A stretch of 9,600 bases of DNA from Candidatus Hydrogenedentota bacterium (lineage in GTDB: Bacteria > Hydrogenedentota > Hydrogenedentia > Hydrogenedentales > CAITNO01): the NCBI GenBank assembly GCA_007118765.1, contig SKQZ01000277.1, positions 1-9,600 of the forward strand, read 5' to 3'. Below the pieces are notes generated by a model. The model did no database searches and had not been told where the DNA came from. It saw only the letters and a program-made list of their open reading frames with translations. Of the stretch, positions 1 through 6,034 are shown piece by piece (positions within the stretch are counted from its first letter, which is position 1; every line of letters starts with the position of its first letter). The position numbers and the translations under genes are program-made.

Positions 1-45
1 GAGACGGAAGATATCACCGAACTGGCGCTCGCAAAATTAAAGTAG
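1..45 (+). CDS. C-terminal end of an upstream gene, function unknown (partial)
   Basis: Frame 1 is open from the window edge to a TAG at 43-45 and encodes 14 residues, ETEDITELALAKLK. The acidic, amphipathic composition looks like a natural C-terminal helix, and the stop lies 19 bases before the lipoprotein start, as expected within an operon. The alternative is frame 3, which is open to a TGA at 66-68 and would overlap the next ATG as ATGA, but its peptide is less protein-like. The piece is too short to identify. Confidence 0.45.
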   Translation, partial: ETEDITELALAKLK

Positions 46-64
46 CAGGATTACATTTGAGCGC

Positions 65-1102
65 ATGACATTATTTACTATCCCGCGCAACGAACAGATC
101 GCGTTAAACCGCGGCGTACCGCTGGTGTGCGTTGCGGTTTGCATTGTATCAGCAGTGTTGGGGTGTGCTGGCACGGATTCCTCTGGTGACGACCGATGGG
201 CATCGCCTATGGGGCGGGGGCCTGTGGGGGCTACGCACTCAAGCGATCCGGCAACAGCAGCCAAAGAACTGGCGGTGGCGCGCCGTATGGTTCGGGCGGG
301 TGAATTTTCGCTGGTTATTCCACGGTTGCAACAAATTGTCAGCAAGTATCCCGGCGATTCTGCCGCCATTGAGGCGCGCTATTATCTTGGCCGCTCCTAT
401 TACGCCGTGGGTGCATATAATGACGCCCTCCGATACTTGAACGAGTACATCGAACTTGCCCCCGCCGGAGAACATGTGGACGCCGGCCGAGAATATATTG
501 CCCAGCTTACTGACAGGCCCCTTGATGTAACGCCCACGGAACTTGAAACGAAAGCCGCAGCGCTGCAGTCTGTCATTGAAGAAGAACCAGAGAACATAGC
601 GGCGCGACTGGAACTGGCCAACCTGTATTGGGATGGCAGCAAGTATGATAATGCCGGCGCTGTTTATGAAGAACTGTTACGCCGATGGCCGCGGCTTGAA
701 AGCGACCCGGTGGTGCAACGCCGCATTGAGCGCGACGAAAGCGGCGAGATTACGGTGTTGACGCCGAGAGAAGTCGAACGGCGCCACCGAGAAGCGGAGC
801 CGCTGGTTATTTACAATGTTTCCGCTTTCAGAAGCGGACGGTTTGAAGGTTGGCCCGCAACGGCGCATGAACGCTATTATAACGTCACCGGGCAGGCCGT
901 TAATCAAAGCCAACAACCATTACATGACGTCCGGGTCGTGGTGACCATTTATGGATTCGGACATATGGTATACGACACCAAGACAGTTAATTTAGGCACA
1001 CTGCGCCCGGGCGAAGTACGAGCATTTAGTACACAGTTTTCCCAGTTCGATAATATCTACAACATTACCCGCCATGAATGTGTGGGAACATTTCGGCGCT
1101 AA
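65..1102 (+). CDS. Outer-membrane-type lipoprotein with TPR-like repeats and a C-terminal FxLYD-like domain
   Basis: The 345-residue product has a hydrophobic segment at about 18-33 ending in V-L-G-C, a plausible lipobox with Cys34 as the lipidated residue. The segment before it is longer than usual for a lipoprotein signal, so a later start is possible. TPR-like helical pairs lie at about 66-99, 100-133 and 177-210 (for example YYLGRSYYAVGAYNDALRYL and LELANLYWDGSKYDNA). A charged linker leads to a beta-rich region at about 250-330 with the pattern VTGQAVN, DVRVVVTIYG and GTLRPGEVRAF, typical of FxLYD domains found in exported lipoproteins. The gene lies 21 bases before the first secretin gene. 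TPR lipoproteins such as PilF, PilW and Tgl help PilQ secretins assemble, so a pilotin or accessory role is inferred, not shown. Other TPR scaffold roles are equally compatible with the sequence. Confidence 0.8.
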   Translation: MTLFTIPRNEQIALNRGVPLVCVAVCIVSAVLGCAGTDSSGDDRWASPMGRGPVGATHSSDPATAAKELAVARRMVRAGEFSLVIPRLQQIVSKYPGDSAAIEARYYLGRSYYAVGAYNDALRYLNEYIELAPAGEHVDAGREYIAQLTDRPLDVTPTELETKAAALQSVIEEEPENIAARLELANLYWDGSKYDNAGAVYEELLRRWPRLESDPVVQRRIERDESGEITVLTPREVERRHREAEPLVIYNVSAFRSGRFEGWPATAHERYYNVTGQAVNQSQQPLHDVRVVVTIYGFGHMVYDTKTVNLGTLRPGEVRAFSTQFSQFDNIYNITRHECVGTFRR

Positions 1103-1123
1103 ACCGGATTATTACTCTTAACC

Positions 1124-2242
1124 ATGAAACGTTGCGTTTACATAACCATACTGGCTGTTGCGCTTGCTGTAACGGCGTATGCACAAGACCAGACACAAGT
1201 CAATGTATCGGTCAAGATCATTGAGTTTCAGAGCTCCAGAGGCACTGAAACCGGCTTGAGCGCTTATTTCCAACAGCGAATGCGGCCGCGCCCCTACGGG
1301 CAGGTGGCCTCGCGTAACGGCATTATCAGTGCCGCGTCGCTTGCGTTTCCGGCGCGTGCGTCGGGCGTAACGCTGTTCCTTGATGGGCTGAGCACCTATT
1401 ACGGGGATTTTGAAGTGGTCTTGCAGGCACTTGTGGACCAGAATCGCGCCTTTATCTTGTCCCAACCGAAAGTGATGGTGCCGGTGGGTGCGCCGACTCC
1501 CACACGTATCGCCACCACACAAAATATCCCATACGAAAAAACGGTGGTGGTTGGCTCCACCACGGTACAGACGACGGACTTTCGGGATACGGGCGTCATG
1601 CTGAACGTGAGTGCGCTGCAGATCCATGAAGAGGAAGGCGATCCAAACACCGAGGGTGATGTGTATATCAAACTGAACTTGTCGGCCGAGATTAAGGAAG
1701 AGGGCCAGCGTATTACCGTGGCGCTTGATGACAGCATTTCGGCTGCAGGCGGAACGTTTGCGCGCTCCACAAATGCAATCAGTGTGCCCGAGTTTATTTC
1801 GCGCAGTATGGAGACTACTGTGTGGGTGCGTAACGGGCAGGTGCTGATTCTCGGCGGGCTGTACCGCAATACAAAAAATAAGAATGTGGCTACGCTGCCT
1901 TGGTTGACCCAGGGCGAAAACATGATCAATACCGTGGCTGGCAGAGTATCTCCCCTTGCTGACACGCCGCGTGTGCCGTTAACTTCTGCCTTGGGCAGTC
2001 GCGAGGAAAGCGAATCACGGCGCGAATTGGTGTTCATGGTGAAAGCAGAAGTGTGGCGCAAGGCCTATACCGTTGCCGAGGGGTTCGGCGTATTTGAAGA
2101 CCTCGAAGATGAGGATATTGACGAGGAAGAAGAGATTGTAACCCCCCGAACGGCGCCGCGATTCATCGGAGATTTTATTGATACGTTGACCGACAATGGT
2201 CTGGGACTGGGCGTTGGTGACGGCATGGGAGGGCATAACTGA
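1124..2242 (+). CDS. Short secretin-domain protein, first of a tandem pair, with degenerate C-terminal half
   Basis: The product is 372 residues. A signal peptide at 1-20 ends in the AxA-type site AYA before Gln21. The mature protein opens with a strand pattern like the start of the secretin core (VNVSVKIIEF, about 26-35). It then has LSQPKVMV (112-119), the IPYEKTV segment, a DTGVMLNV strand (155-162), and VPEFISRSMETTVWVRNGQV followed by LILGGL (221-246). These match the type II/III secretin family (PF00263), which forms outer-membrane channels in type II secretion, type IV pili and phage export. N0-N3 periplasmic domains are absent, so the protein is far shorter than GspD or PilQ. The usual VPxLGxIPxLG gate region is degenerate at about 255-298, before a recognisable final strand (ELVFMVKAEV). 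An acidic stretch (326-337) and a Gly-rich tail (359-370) follow. I see no good Shine-Dalgarno. The stop overlaps the next start. Confidence 0.85.
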   Translation: MKRCVYITILAVALAVTAYAQDQTQVNVSVKIIEFQSSRGTETGLSAYFQQRMRPRPYGQVASRNGIISAASLAFPARASGVTLFLDGLSTYYGDFEVVLQALVDQNRAFILSQPKVMVPVGAPTPTRIATTQNIPYEKTVVVGSTTVQTTDFRDTGVMLNVSALQIHEEEGDPNTEGDVYIKLNLSAEIKEEGQRITVALDDSISAAGGTFARSTNAISVPEFISRSMETTVWVRNGQVLILGGLYRNTKNKNVATLPWLTQGENMINTVAGRVSPLADTPRVPLTSALGSREESESRRELVFMVKAEVWRKAYTVAEGFGVFEDLEDEDIDEEEEIVTPRTAPRFIGDFIDTLTDNGLGLGVGDGMGGHN

Positions 2243-3324
2243 TGATGGATGTCATCCCTACACGATTGCGTCTGCCCTTCATTGCCGTTGTTTTTGCCTG
2301 TCTCGCGTTGCTGCCATGCGCCTTGGCATGGCCGGAAGAGGCCGCCGAAGAAGCACCACCGCCGCCGGAAGAGACGGGCCCGCCGGATATACGGCAGGTG
2401 CAGGTGAAAGTGTGGATCAGCGAAACCAACGAACAGGGGCGGCGCGATATTGGCGCCAACCTTGATTTTACGCGTTTCGTTCGCGGGGAAGAACAAAGCG
2501 GGTCGGTGCAGCAGCTAACCACCAATACCATGAATGTTGAAGACAGGTTTGGCACCACCAGCCTGCCTTATCCCGATGTTAATTTGTTCGGCCCGCCCAT
2601 GCGTCCCAGTGTGGACGGAAGCCTTGCGGATGGACTACAAGCGTATCGCGGCGCCGGTCTTGAGTTCAGCATAGTGTCCACCTCTTACGGCACAATCGAA
2701 GGGATGTTCCAAGCGTTGGAACGCCGTACCGATGTGGACCTAATCTCGAAGCCCGAATTGATGGTGGCCAATGGAATGCAGGCCACAGTGCGTGCGGGCG
2801 GCCAAATCCCGTATCAGGATGTCACCTACCCCAAGGGACAGCCCGAATTGCAGGTGGCGTGGCGTGACGTGGGCGTGAATCTCACGCTGACGCCTACCGT
2901 CATGCCCAACGACTTTGTCATGCTGGAAATAGACGAGCTTGAGGTCTCTGATATCACGCGCATAGATAACTTGCGCGGCATTGATCTGCCGGTCTTCTCA
3001 TCGCGGTCGCAAACGGGGAATGTATTCGTGCCCGATGGCACCACACTTGTCATAGGCGGGCTTACCAGCCGTGCAACCCGCACAACGGAGCGACGTGTGC
3101 CGGCAATCGGCAACATACCCATCTTGGGCATTCCGTTCAGAAGCCGAAAGTCGGATGCAGAGGTTACGAGTTTGCTTGTGTTTGTCTCGCCTACCATTGT
3201 GGATATGCGTGCGCCAACACCACAGGCGAGAAGTGCCATGACTTTCTGGCGCGAACGCGGCGCGGAATGGGCGAACCGGGAACGCATCGAACGCGAAATT
3301 GAGGCCATGGAAGCAGGCCTGTAA
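2242..3324 (+). CDS. Short secretin-domain protein, second of a tandem pair
   Basis: The product is 360 residues. Residues 11-29 are a hydrophobic signal sequence ending in CALA. An acidic, proline-rich linker (31-49, including PPPP) follows. The secretin core starts at about 51 with VQVKVWISETNEQG and continues with ISKPELMVANG (168-178), GGQIPYQDV (186-194), DVGVNLTLTPTV (209-220) and VFVPDGTTLVIGGL (261-274). It then has a near-canonical VPAIGNIPILGIPFRS gate motif (286-301) and a final strand LLVFVSPTIV (311-320). A charged helix closes the protein. N0-N3 domains are missing. The start ATG at 2242 shares its A with the preceding TGA, so translation is probably coupled; ATG at 2245 is an equally possible start. 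This copy is much closer to the secretin consensus than its neighbour, so the pair may form a mixed channel or have split roles. Confidence 0.9.
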   Translation: MMDVIPTRLRLPFIAVVFACLALLPCALAWPEEAAEEAPPPPEETGPPDIRQVQVKVWISETNEQGRRDIGANLDFTRFVRGEEQSGSVQQLTTNTMNVEDRFGTTSLPYPDVNLFGPPMRPSVDGSLADGLQAYRGAGLEFSIVSTSYGTIEGMFQALERRTDVDLISKPELMVANGMQATVRAGGQIPYQDVTYPKGQPELQVAWRDVGVNLTLTPTVMPNDFVMLEIDELEVSDITRIDNLRGIDLPVFSSRSQTGNVFVPDGTTLVIGGLTSRATRTTERRVPAIGNIPILGIPFRSRKSDAEVTSLLVFVSPTIVDMRAPTPQARSAMTFWRERGAEWANRERIEREIEAMEAGL

Positions 3325-3359
3325 CGCTTGGCAGCACGTGAATTAAAGTGTTCGGACTA

Positions 3360-3389
3360 TTGCGTAAAACATAAGGCCGGTGCTATAAT
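3360..3389 (+). promoter_or_regulatory. Extended -10 promoter for yebC-ruvC
   Basis: TATAAT at 3384-3389 is a perfect -10 hexamer, preceded by TG and one base (TGCTATAAT) to give a perfect extended -10. The -35 region is weak: TTGCGT at 3360-3365 with an 18-base spacer, which is tolerated when the extended -10 is present. Transcription would start near 3396, leaving a leader of about 68 bases before yebC. This separates yebC-ruvC from the secretin operon, although I see no clear terminator between 3325 and 3360, so read-through is possible. Confidence 0.65.
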
Positions 3390-3463
3390 TCATGGCAAAT
3401 AATCCAAGCGCATCGCTGTGTGCGCGCATACTTTTTGTTTAGACAAGGGAGACAAGTCACACC

Positions 3464-4216
3464 ATGTCCGGTCATTCCAAGTGGAGCACAATCAAGCGGA
3501 AAAAAGGCGCCCTTGACGCCAAAAGAGGCAAGATATTTTCGAAACTCGCCAAGGAAATCACGGTGGCTGCGCGTTTTGGCGGCGGCGATCCGGCAGCCAA
3601 TCCGCGATTGCGCACCGTGCTGATGGCCTGCCGCACTGCCAACATGCCCAGCGATAATATAGACCGGGCCATTAAGAAAGGTACGGGCGAGTTGCCGGGC
3701 ACCAGCTACGAAGAGGCCCGGTACGAGGCCTATGGCCCCGGCGGCGTTGCCTTGTTGGTAGATGTGCTTACGGACAACAAAAACAGAACCTTGTCCGAGA
3801 TTCGCCACTTGGTGAACAAACTCGGCGGCGCCATGGCGGAGGCGGGTGCGGTGACATGGAACTTTGAACCCCGCGGCGTCATTACTGTGTCCAAAGAAGC
3901 CCATGACGAAGAAGAGATGTTTGAAAAAGCCATCGAAGCCGGCGCCGAGGACGTGGACACCGAGGGCGATTGCTATGACATCCTTACCGCCAGCAACCAG
4001 TTGCATGTAGTCGCGGAGGCATTGGAGTCAATGGGCGTGAAAGCTGAGGAGGTCAAGCTGAACATGGAGGCCAAGACGCTGGTTGATGTGGACGAAAAAC
4101 TTATTGCTTCCAATCTGCGCCTCCTGGAAGAGATTGAAGACCACGATGATGTGCAAAACGTGTTCTCAAATCTGAATATTACTGACGAGGCAATGGCCAA
4201 GGCCATGGGCGATTAA
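3464..4216 (+). CDS. yebC: YebC/PmpR/TACO1 family protein
   Basis: The 250-residue product begins with the family hallmark MSGHSKWSTIKRKKGA and continues DAKRGKIFSKLAKEI. It keeps the conserved region NPRLRTVLMACRTANMPSDN (50-69), followed by IDRAIKKGTGE. It also has YGPGGVALLVDVLTDNKNRT (89-108) and GGAMAEAGAVTWNFEPRGVI (120-139). Length and three-domain order are normal for the family. Members have been described as DNA-binding transcription regulators and, for the TACO1/YebC group, as factors that help ribosomes translate difficult stretches; the sequence does not decide between these. AAGGGAG at 3445-3451 is the likely Shine-Dalgarno, 12 bases before the ATG. The gene is followed after one base by ruvC, the common yebC-ruvC arrangement of many bacteria. 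The cytoplasmic assignment follows from the lack of a signal peptide. Confidence 0.97.
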   Translation: MSGHSKWSTIKRKKGALDAKRGKIFSKLAKEITVAARFGGGDPAANPRLRTVLMACRTANMPSDNIDRAIKKGTGELPGTSYEEARYEAYGPGGVALLVDVLTDNKNRTLSEIRHLVNKLGGAMAEAGAVTWNFEPRGVITVSKEAHDEEEMFEKAIEAGAEDVDTEGDCYDILTASNQLHVVAEALESMGVKAEEVKLNMEAKTLVDVDEKLIASNLRLLEEIEDHDDVQNVFSNLNITDEAMAKAMGD

Positions 4217-4217
4217 G

Positions 4218-4715
4218 GTGCGCGTACTTGGGCTCGACCCCGGCAACGCAATCACGGGCTATGGCGTTGTCGAAGGGCGCGGCAACCGGTTGCGACATGT
4301 GGCGCACGGCGTCATTCGCACCACGGCGGGAGACCCTCCGCAGGAACGGCTGCGTGTCCTTTATGAAGGCGCGGAAGCATTGTTAGTCCGTTATGTCCCG
4401 GATGCAGTGGCCATTGAAAAACTATTCTTCAAGCAAAACGTTTCCACGGGGATAAGTGTGGCACAGGCGCGTGGGGTGTTGCTGTTGGCCGCCGCCAAGG
4501 CCGAATGTCATGTGGGCGAATTCAGTCCGACGGAAATGAAGGCCGCTGTTACGGGTTATGGACGGGCCGACAAACAACAGCTCCAAGAAATGGTAAAGCG
4601 GTTATTAAGCCTCAATGAGCGTCCGCGACCTGATGATGCCGCAGACGCATTGGCCCTGGCCATTTGTCAAATCCAAATCGGCATGGTGCAGCGGCGTATA
4701 GAGGCCTCCCAATAA
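4218..4715 (+). CDS. ruvC: Crossover junction endodeoxyribonuclease RuvC
   Basis: The 165-residue product is a complete RuvC resolvase, which cuts Holliday junctions symmetrically during recombinational repair as a dimer with RuvAB. It starts RVLGLDPGNAITGYGVV with catalytic Asp7. It keeps AIEKLFFKQN with Glu67, and ends with DDAADALALAIC, where Asp140 and Asp143 fill the last two metal-binding positions. All four acidic residues are therefore present. The start is GTG at 4218, one base after the yebC stop, with no strong Shine-Dalgarno of its own, so translation is probably coupled to yebC. Length fits the family. In many genomes ruvA and ruvB follow directly, but here the next gene is the opposite-strand rubrerythrin. 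Confidence 0.97.
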   Translation: MRVLGLDPGNAITGYGVVEGRGNRLRHVAHGVIRTTAGDPPQERLRVLYEGAEALLVRYVPDAVAIEKLFFKQNVSTGISVAQARGVLLLAAAKAECHVGEFSPTEMKAAVTGYGRADKQQLQEMVKRLLSLNERPRPDDAADALALAICQIQIGMVQRRIEASQ

Positions 4716-4799
4716 ACTGCAAACGCGGATGTTGCTCGCATTCGCCATGTGTACCGCAAAACCAAGCCCAGAATCATGGCGGAGCACACAATCTCTTGC

Positions 4800-4858
4800 A
4801 AAAAGAAAAAAGCGCCCCGCACCGTTTTCATCATGCATTTCACGGACGGGGCGTTTTC
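4800..4858. terminator. Two-way intrinsic terminator between ruvC and the rubrerythrin gene
   Basis: A GC-rich inverted repeat pairs CGCCCCG (4813-4819) with CGGGGCG (4847-4853). CCG (4822-4824) then pairs with CGG (4843-4845) across a small internal bulge, with an 18-base loop. On the + strand the stem is followed by TTTT at 4854-4857. On the minus strand it is followed by a long T-run, the complement of the A-rich 4801-4811. The T-run is much better for the minus strand, so rubrerythrin is the main client and ruvC uses the weaker side. Confidence 0.85.
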
Positions 4859-4883
4859 GTGTGGGTATTCTGGCGTGTTTCCG

Positions 4884-5384
4884 CTATTCCACCAGGAAGA
4901 ACTTTTCTTTGGGCACGCCGCATATCGGACAGTTATCCGGCGCTTCGCCGATGACCGTGTTGCCGCACACTTCACAGACATAAATCGGTGCGTCGGCCAA
5001 ATCGTTACCGTCCTTGACGGAAGCAAGGGCTTCACTGTACAAACCGGCATGAATCTCTTCAACTTCCATGGCGCCCTTGAAGCTTCGCAGTGCGGCTTTG
5101 TTCCCTTCCTTTTCCGCTTCAGCCACGAAACCGGGGTACATCTCCCGGTGCTCGTGCTCTTCGCCGCTTATGGCCTCTTGCAGATTTTCCGCAGTGCTCT
5201 TGACGCCGTCCAGTACGCGCAGGTGCGCATGGGCGTGAATCGTTTCGGCGGCGGCAGCGGCGCGAAAGAGTTTCGCCACCTGCTTAAAACCGTCACTGTC
5301 GGCCTTTTTGGCAAAGGCAAGGTATTTGCGGTTGGCTTGGCTTTCACCGGCGAAGGCGGCTTTCAGATTGTCATTGGTGCTCAT
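4884..5384 (-). CDS. rbr: Rubrerythrin with C-terminal rubredoxin-like domain
   Basis: The 166-residue protein has the four-helix diiron domain of rubrerythrin. Candidate ligands are Glu14 (AGES), Glu47 with His50 (AETIHAH), glutamates in GEEHEHREMY (74-83) and glutamates with His112 in MEVEEIHAGL (107-116). A rubredoxin-like iron site follows, with Cys137-x2-Cys140 and Cys152-x2-Cys155. The full length and both metal sites suggest an active peroxidase that reduces hydrogen peroxide in the cytoplasm, a defence typical of anaerobes and microaerophiles. AGAAGGG (complement of 5391-5397) lies 6 bases before the ATG, which fixes the start. It stands alone, converging with ruvC over a shared terminator and diverging from the small MNT-like gene. 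No rubredoxin, Fur-type or PerR-type regulator gene lies next to it. Confidence 0.96.
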   Translation of the reverse strand: MSTNDNLKAAFAGESQANRKYLAFAKKADSDGFKQVAKLFRAAAAAETIHAHAHLRVLDGVKSTAENLQEAISGEEHEHREMYPGFVAEAEKEGNKAALRSFKGAMEVEEIHAGLYSEALASVKDGNDLADAPIYVCEVCGNTVIGEAPDNCPICGVPKEKFFLVE

Positions 5385-5423
5385 AGGTTTCCCTTCTGAT
5401 TGTTATGCTGTTGTTACCCTCAA

Positions 5424-5453
5424 AAAATAGATGCGAATTACTTCCAATAACAA
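5424..5453 (-). promoter_or_regulatory. Possible rubrerythrin promoter
   Basis: On the minus strand, TTGTTA (complement of 5448-5453) and TATTTT (complement of 5424-5429) are separated by 18 bases and lie 40 to 69 bases before the rubrerythrin ATG. Each hexamer matches the sigma-70 consensus at 4 of 6 positions. The position is right but the match is modest. Confidence 0.35.
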
Positions 5454-5456
5454 TAT

Positions 5457-5478
5457 GCCGGGAGCGTTTATTTCCGGC
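5457..5478. repeat. Inverted repeat in the divergent intergenic region
   Basis: GCCGG at 5457-5461 pairs with CCGGC at 5474-5478. Three further pairs, two of them G-T, extend the stem and leave a 6-base loop. It lies just upstream of the proposed rubrerythrin -35 and about 37 bases before the forward -35, so it could be an operator. No T-run follows, so it is not a convincing terminator. Confidence 0.35.
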
Positions 5479-5514
5479 TTTACAACCTTTGTCCCATACA
5501 GGCTGCGCAAGAGA

Positions 5515-5542
5515 TTGACAATATGTCGCCCTGTGCTTTATT
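5515..5542 (+). promoter_or_regulatory. Strong sigma-70-like promoter for the MNT-like gene and the downstream operon
   Basis: A perfect -35 TTGACA (5515-5520) is followed after 16 bases by TTTATT (5537-5542), preceded by TG and one base to form an extended -10 (TGCTTTATT). Transcription would start near 5549. It lies inside the upstream extension of the next reading frame, which supports placing the true start of that gene at 5605. Confidence 0.65.
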
Positions 5543-5545
5543 CTT

Positions 5546-5561
5546 TGATCAACAGTGGTCA
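5546..5561. repeat. Imperfect dyad at the predicted transcription start
   Basis: TGATCA (5546-5551) and TGGTCA (5556-5561) form an inverted repeat around ACAG with one mismatch (G-T in RNA). It covers the predicted +1 of the forward promoter, a usual place for a repressor site. No regulator is identified, so the role is inferred from position only. Confidence 0.3.
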
Positions 5562-5588
5562 TGTCGGGGCGCCACAACAAAGCAATAC

Positions 5589-5593
5589 AGGAG
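5589..5593 (+). promoter_or_regulatory. Ribosome binding site that places the MNT-like start at 5605
   Basis: AGGAG lies 11 bases before ATG 5605. The longer reading frame beginning at 5431 has no comparable site and would run through the promoter at 5515-5542. Confidence 0.6.
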
Positions 5594-5604
5594 CCTGCGC
5601 ATTT

Positions 5605-5919
5605 ATGTCCGTACTGGATGAGAAACTGGAAGCCATTGAAACCGTGTGTTCGACCTTTCGTGTCGTCCGACTGGACGCGTATGGCGCGGTAACGGGAGAT
5701 GATTATGATGCTTCCAGTGACCCGGTCATATTTGCCGCGGCGTTTGAACCCAGTACGCCCCAGGCGCAGTACGAACGTTTTTTCGGGTTGCAACAGGCGC
5801 TTGAAATTGTCATGGAATCGGAGATTGAATTGATTGACTACAAGGCGCTTCTTGAAGGCAGTTTCCTCCGACAGCTCCCCAAGGAGAAGGTGACGCTCTA
5901 CCGGCAGGAAAAAGCGTAA
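5605..5919 (+). CDS. Small protein with minimal nucleotidyltransferase (MNT/MntA-like) fold, probably catalytically inactive
   Basis: From ATG 5605 the product is 104 residues, the normal size for minimal nucleotidyltransferases of the HEPN/MNT type. Its second half fits that family well: FFGLQQALEIVMESEIELID (59-78) matches the family's helix plus third acidic strand, and LLEGSFLRQL...VTLY matches the usual ending. The active-site region aligns as YGAVTG...SSDPVIF. The GS of the GSxxxG motif is Gly27-Ala28, and the SDxD motif is Ser38-Asp39-Pro40-Val41, so the second catalytic Asp is lost. Nucleotide transfer is therefore unlikely, and a binding or regulatory role is inferred. No HEPN-domain partner gene lies beside it. 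It is first in a likely operon with the hydrolase and ABC transporter. The family call rests on motif alignment by eye, and a structure comparison would settle it. Confidence 0.6.
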   Translation: MSVLDEKLEAIETVCSTFRVVRLDAYGAVTGDDYDASSDPVIFAAAFEPSTPQAQYERFFGLQQALEIVMESEIELIDYKALLEGSFLRQLPKEKVTLYRQEKA

Positions 5920-5920
5920 T

Positions 5921-5949
5921 CCCGGCAATACCAATGGGAAGATGCCGGG
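5921..5949 (+). terminator. Hairpin just after the MNT-like gene, possible attenuator or weak terminator
   Basis: CCCGGCA (5921-5927) and TGCCGGG (5943-5949) form a perfect 7-base-pair stem with a 15-base loop, starting one base after the TAA stop. Only CCTTT follows at 5954-5958, so termination would be weak. It may reduce read-through into the hydrolase gene or protect the 3' end of the first message. It also covers the ATG at 5942, which makes that start unlikely for the hydrolase. Confidence 0.4.
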
Positions 5950-6034
5950 CGCCCCTTTGACGCAGTGGCCACGTGTATCAATCGCCATAGGCGACGTTGT
6001 TTACCAAACGGGGCGGACCCGGCGGCAGTACTTT

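Noticed and set aside
821..838. Perfect 7-base-pair hairpin TCCGCTTTCAGAAGCGGA inside the lipoprotein gene
   Set aside because: It lies within clear coding sequence and has no T-run. A partial copy at 791-798 is likely chance in a charged, repetitive coding stretch.
1399..2061. 220-codon minus-strand frame inside the first secretin gene
   Set aside because: The + strand frame has a signal peptide and secretin motifs. The minus frame has low-complexity Ser/Thr-rich content typical of a shadow.
2355..2386. Polyproline run in the second secretin near yebC, suggesting a YebC translation link
   Set aside because: Such runs are common in linkers, and yebC has its own promoter and a conserved partner in ruvC. 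The neighbourhood is probably chance.
4716..4799. Possible small gene or RNA between ruvC and the terminator
   Set aside because: I found no frame with a ribosome binding site, no tRNA-like fold and no family signature. It reads as a trailer.
4749..5399. Long open frame on the + strand opposite the rubrerythrin gene
   Set aside because: It is antisense to a fully conserved rubrerythrin with intact metal ligands and runs through the terminator. It is a coding shadow.
5431..5604. Upstream extension of the MNT-like reading frame starting at ATG 5431
   Set aside because: It would run through a strong promoter and a dyad, has no Shine-Dalgarno, and encodes residues unlike the family. ATG 5605 with AGGAG is better.
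5942..6034. Upstream extension of the hydrolase from ATG 5942
   Set aside because: It would place 31 residues before a natural membrane anchor, and its ATG lies within a hairpin. It cannot be fully excluded.
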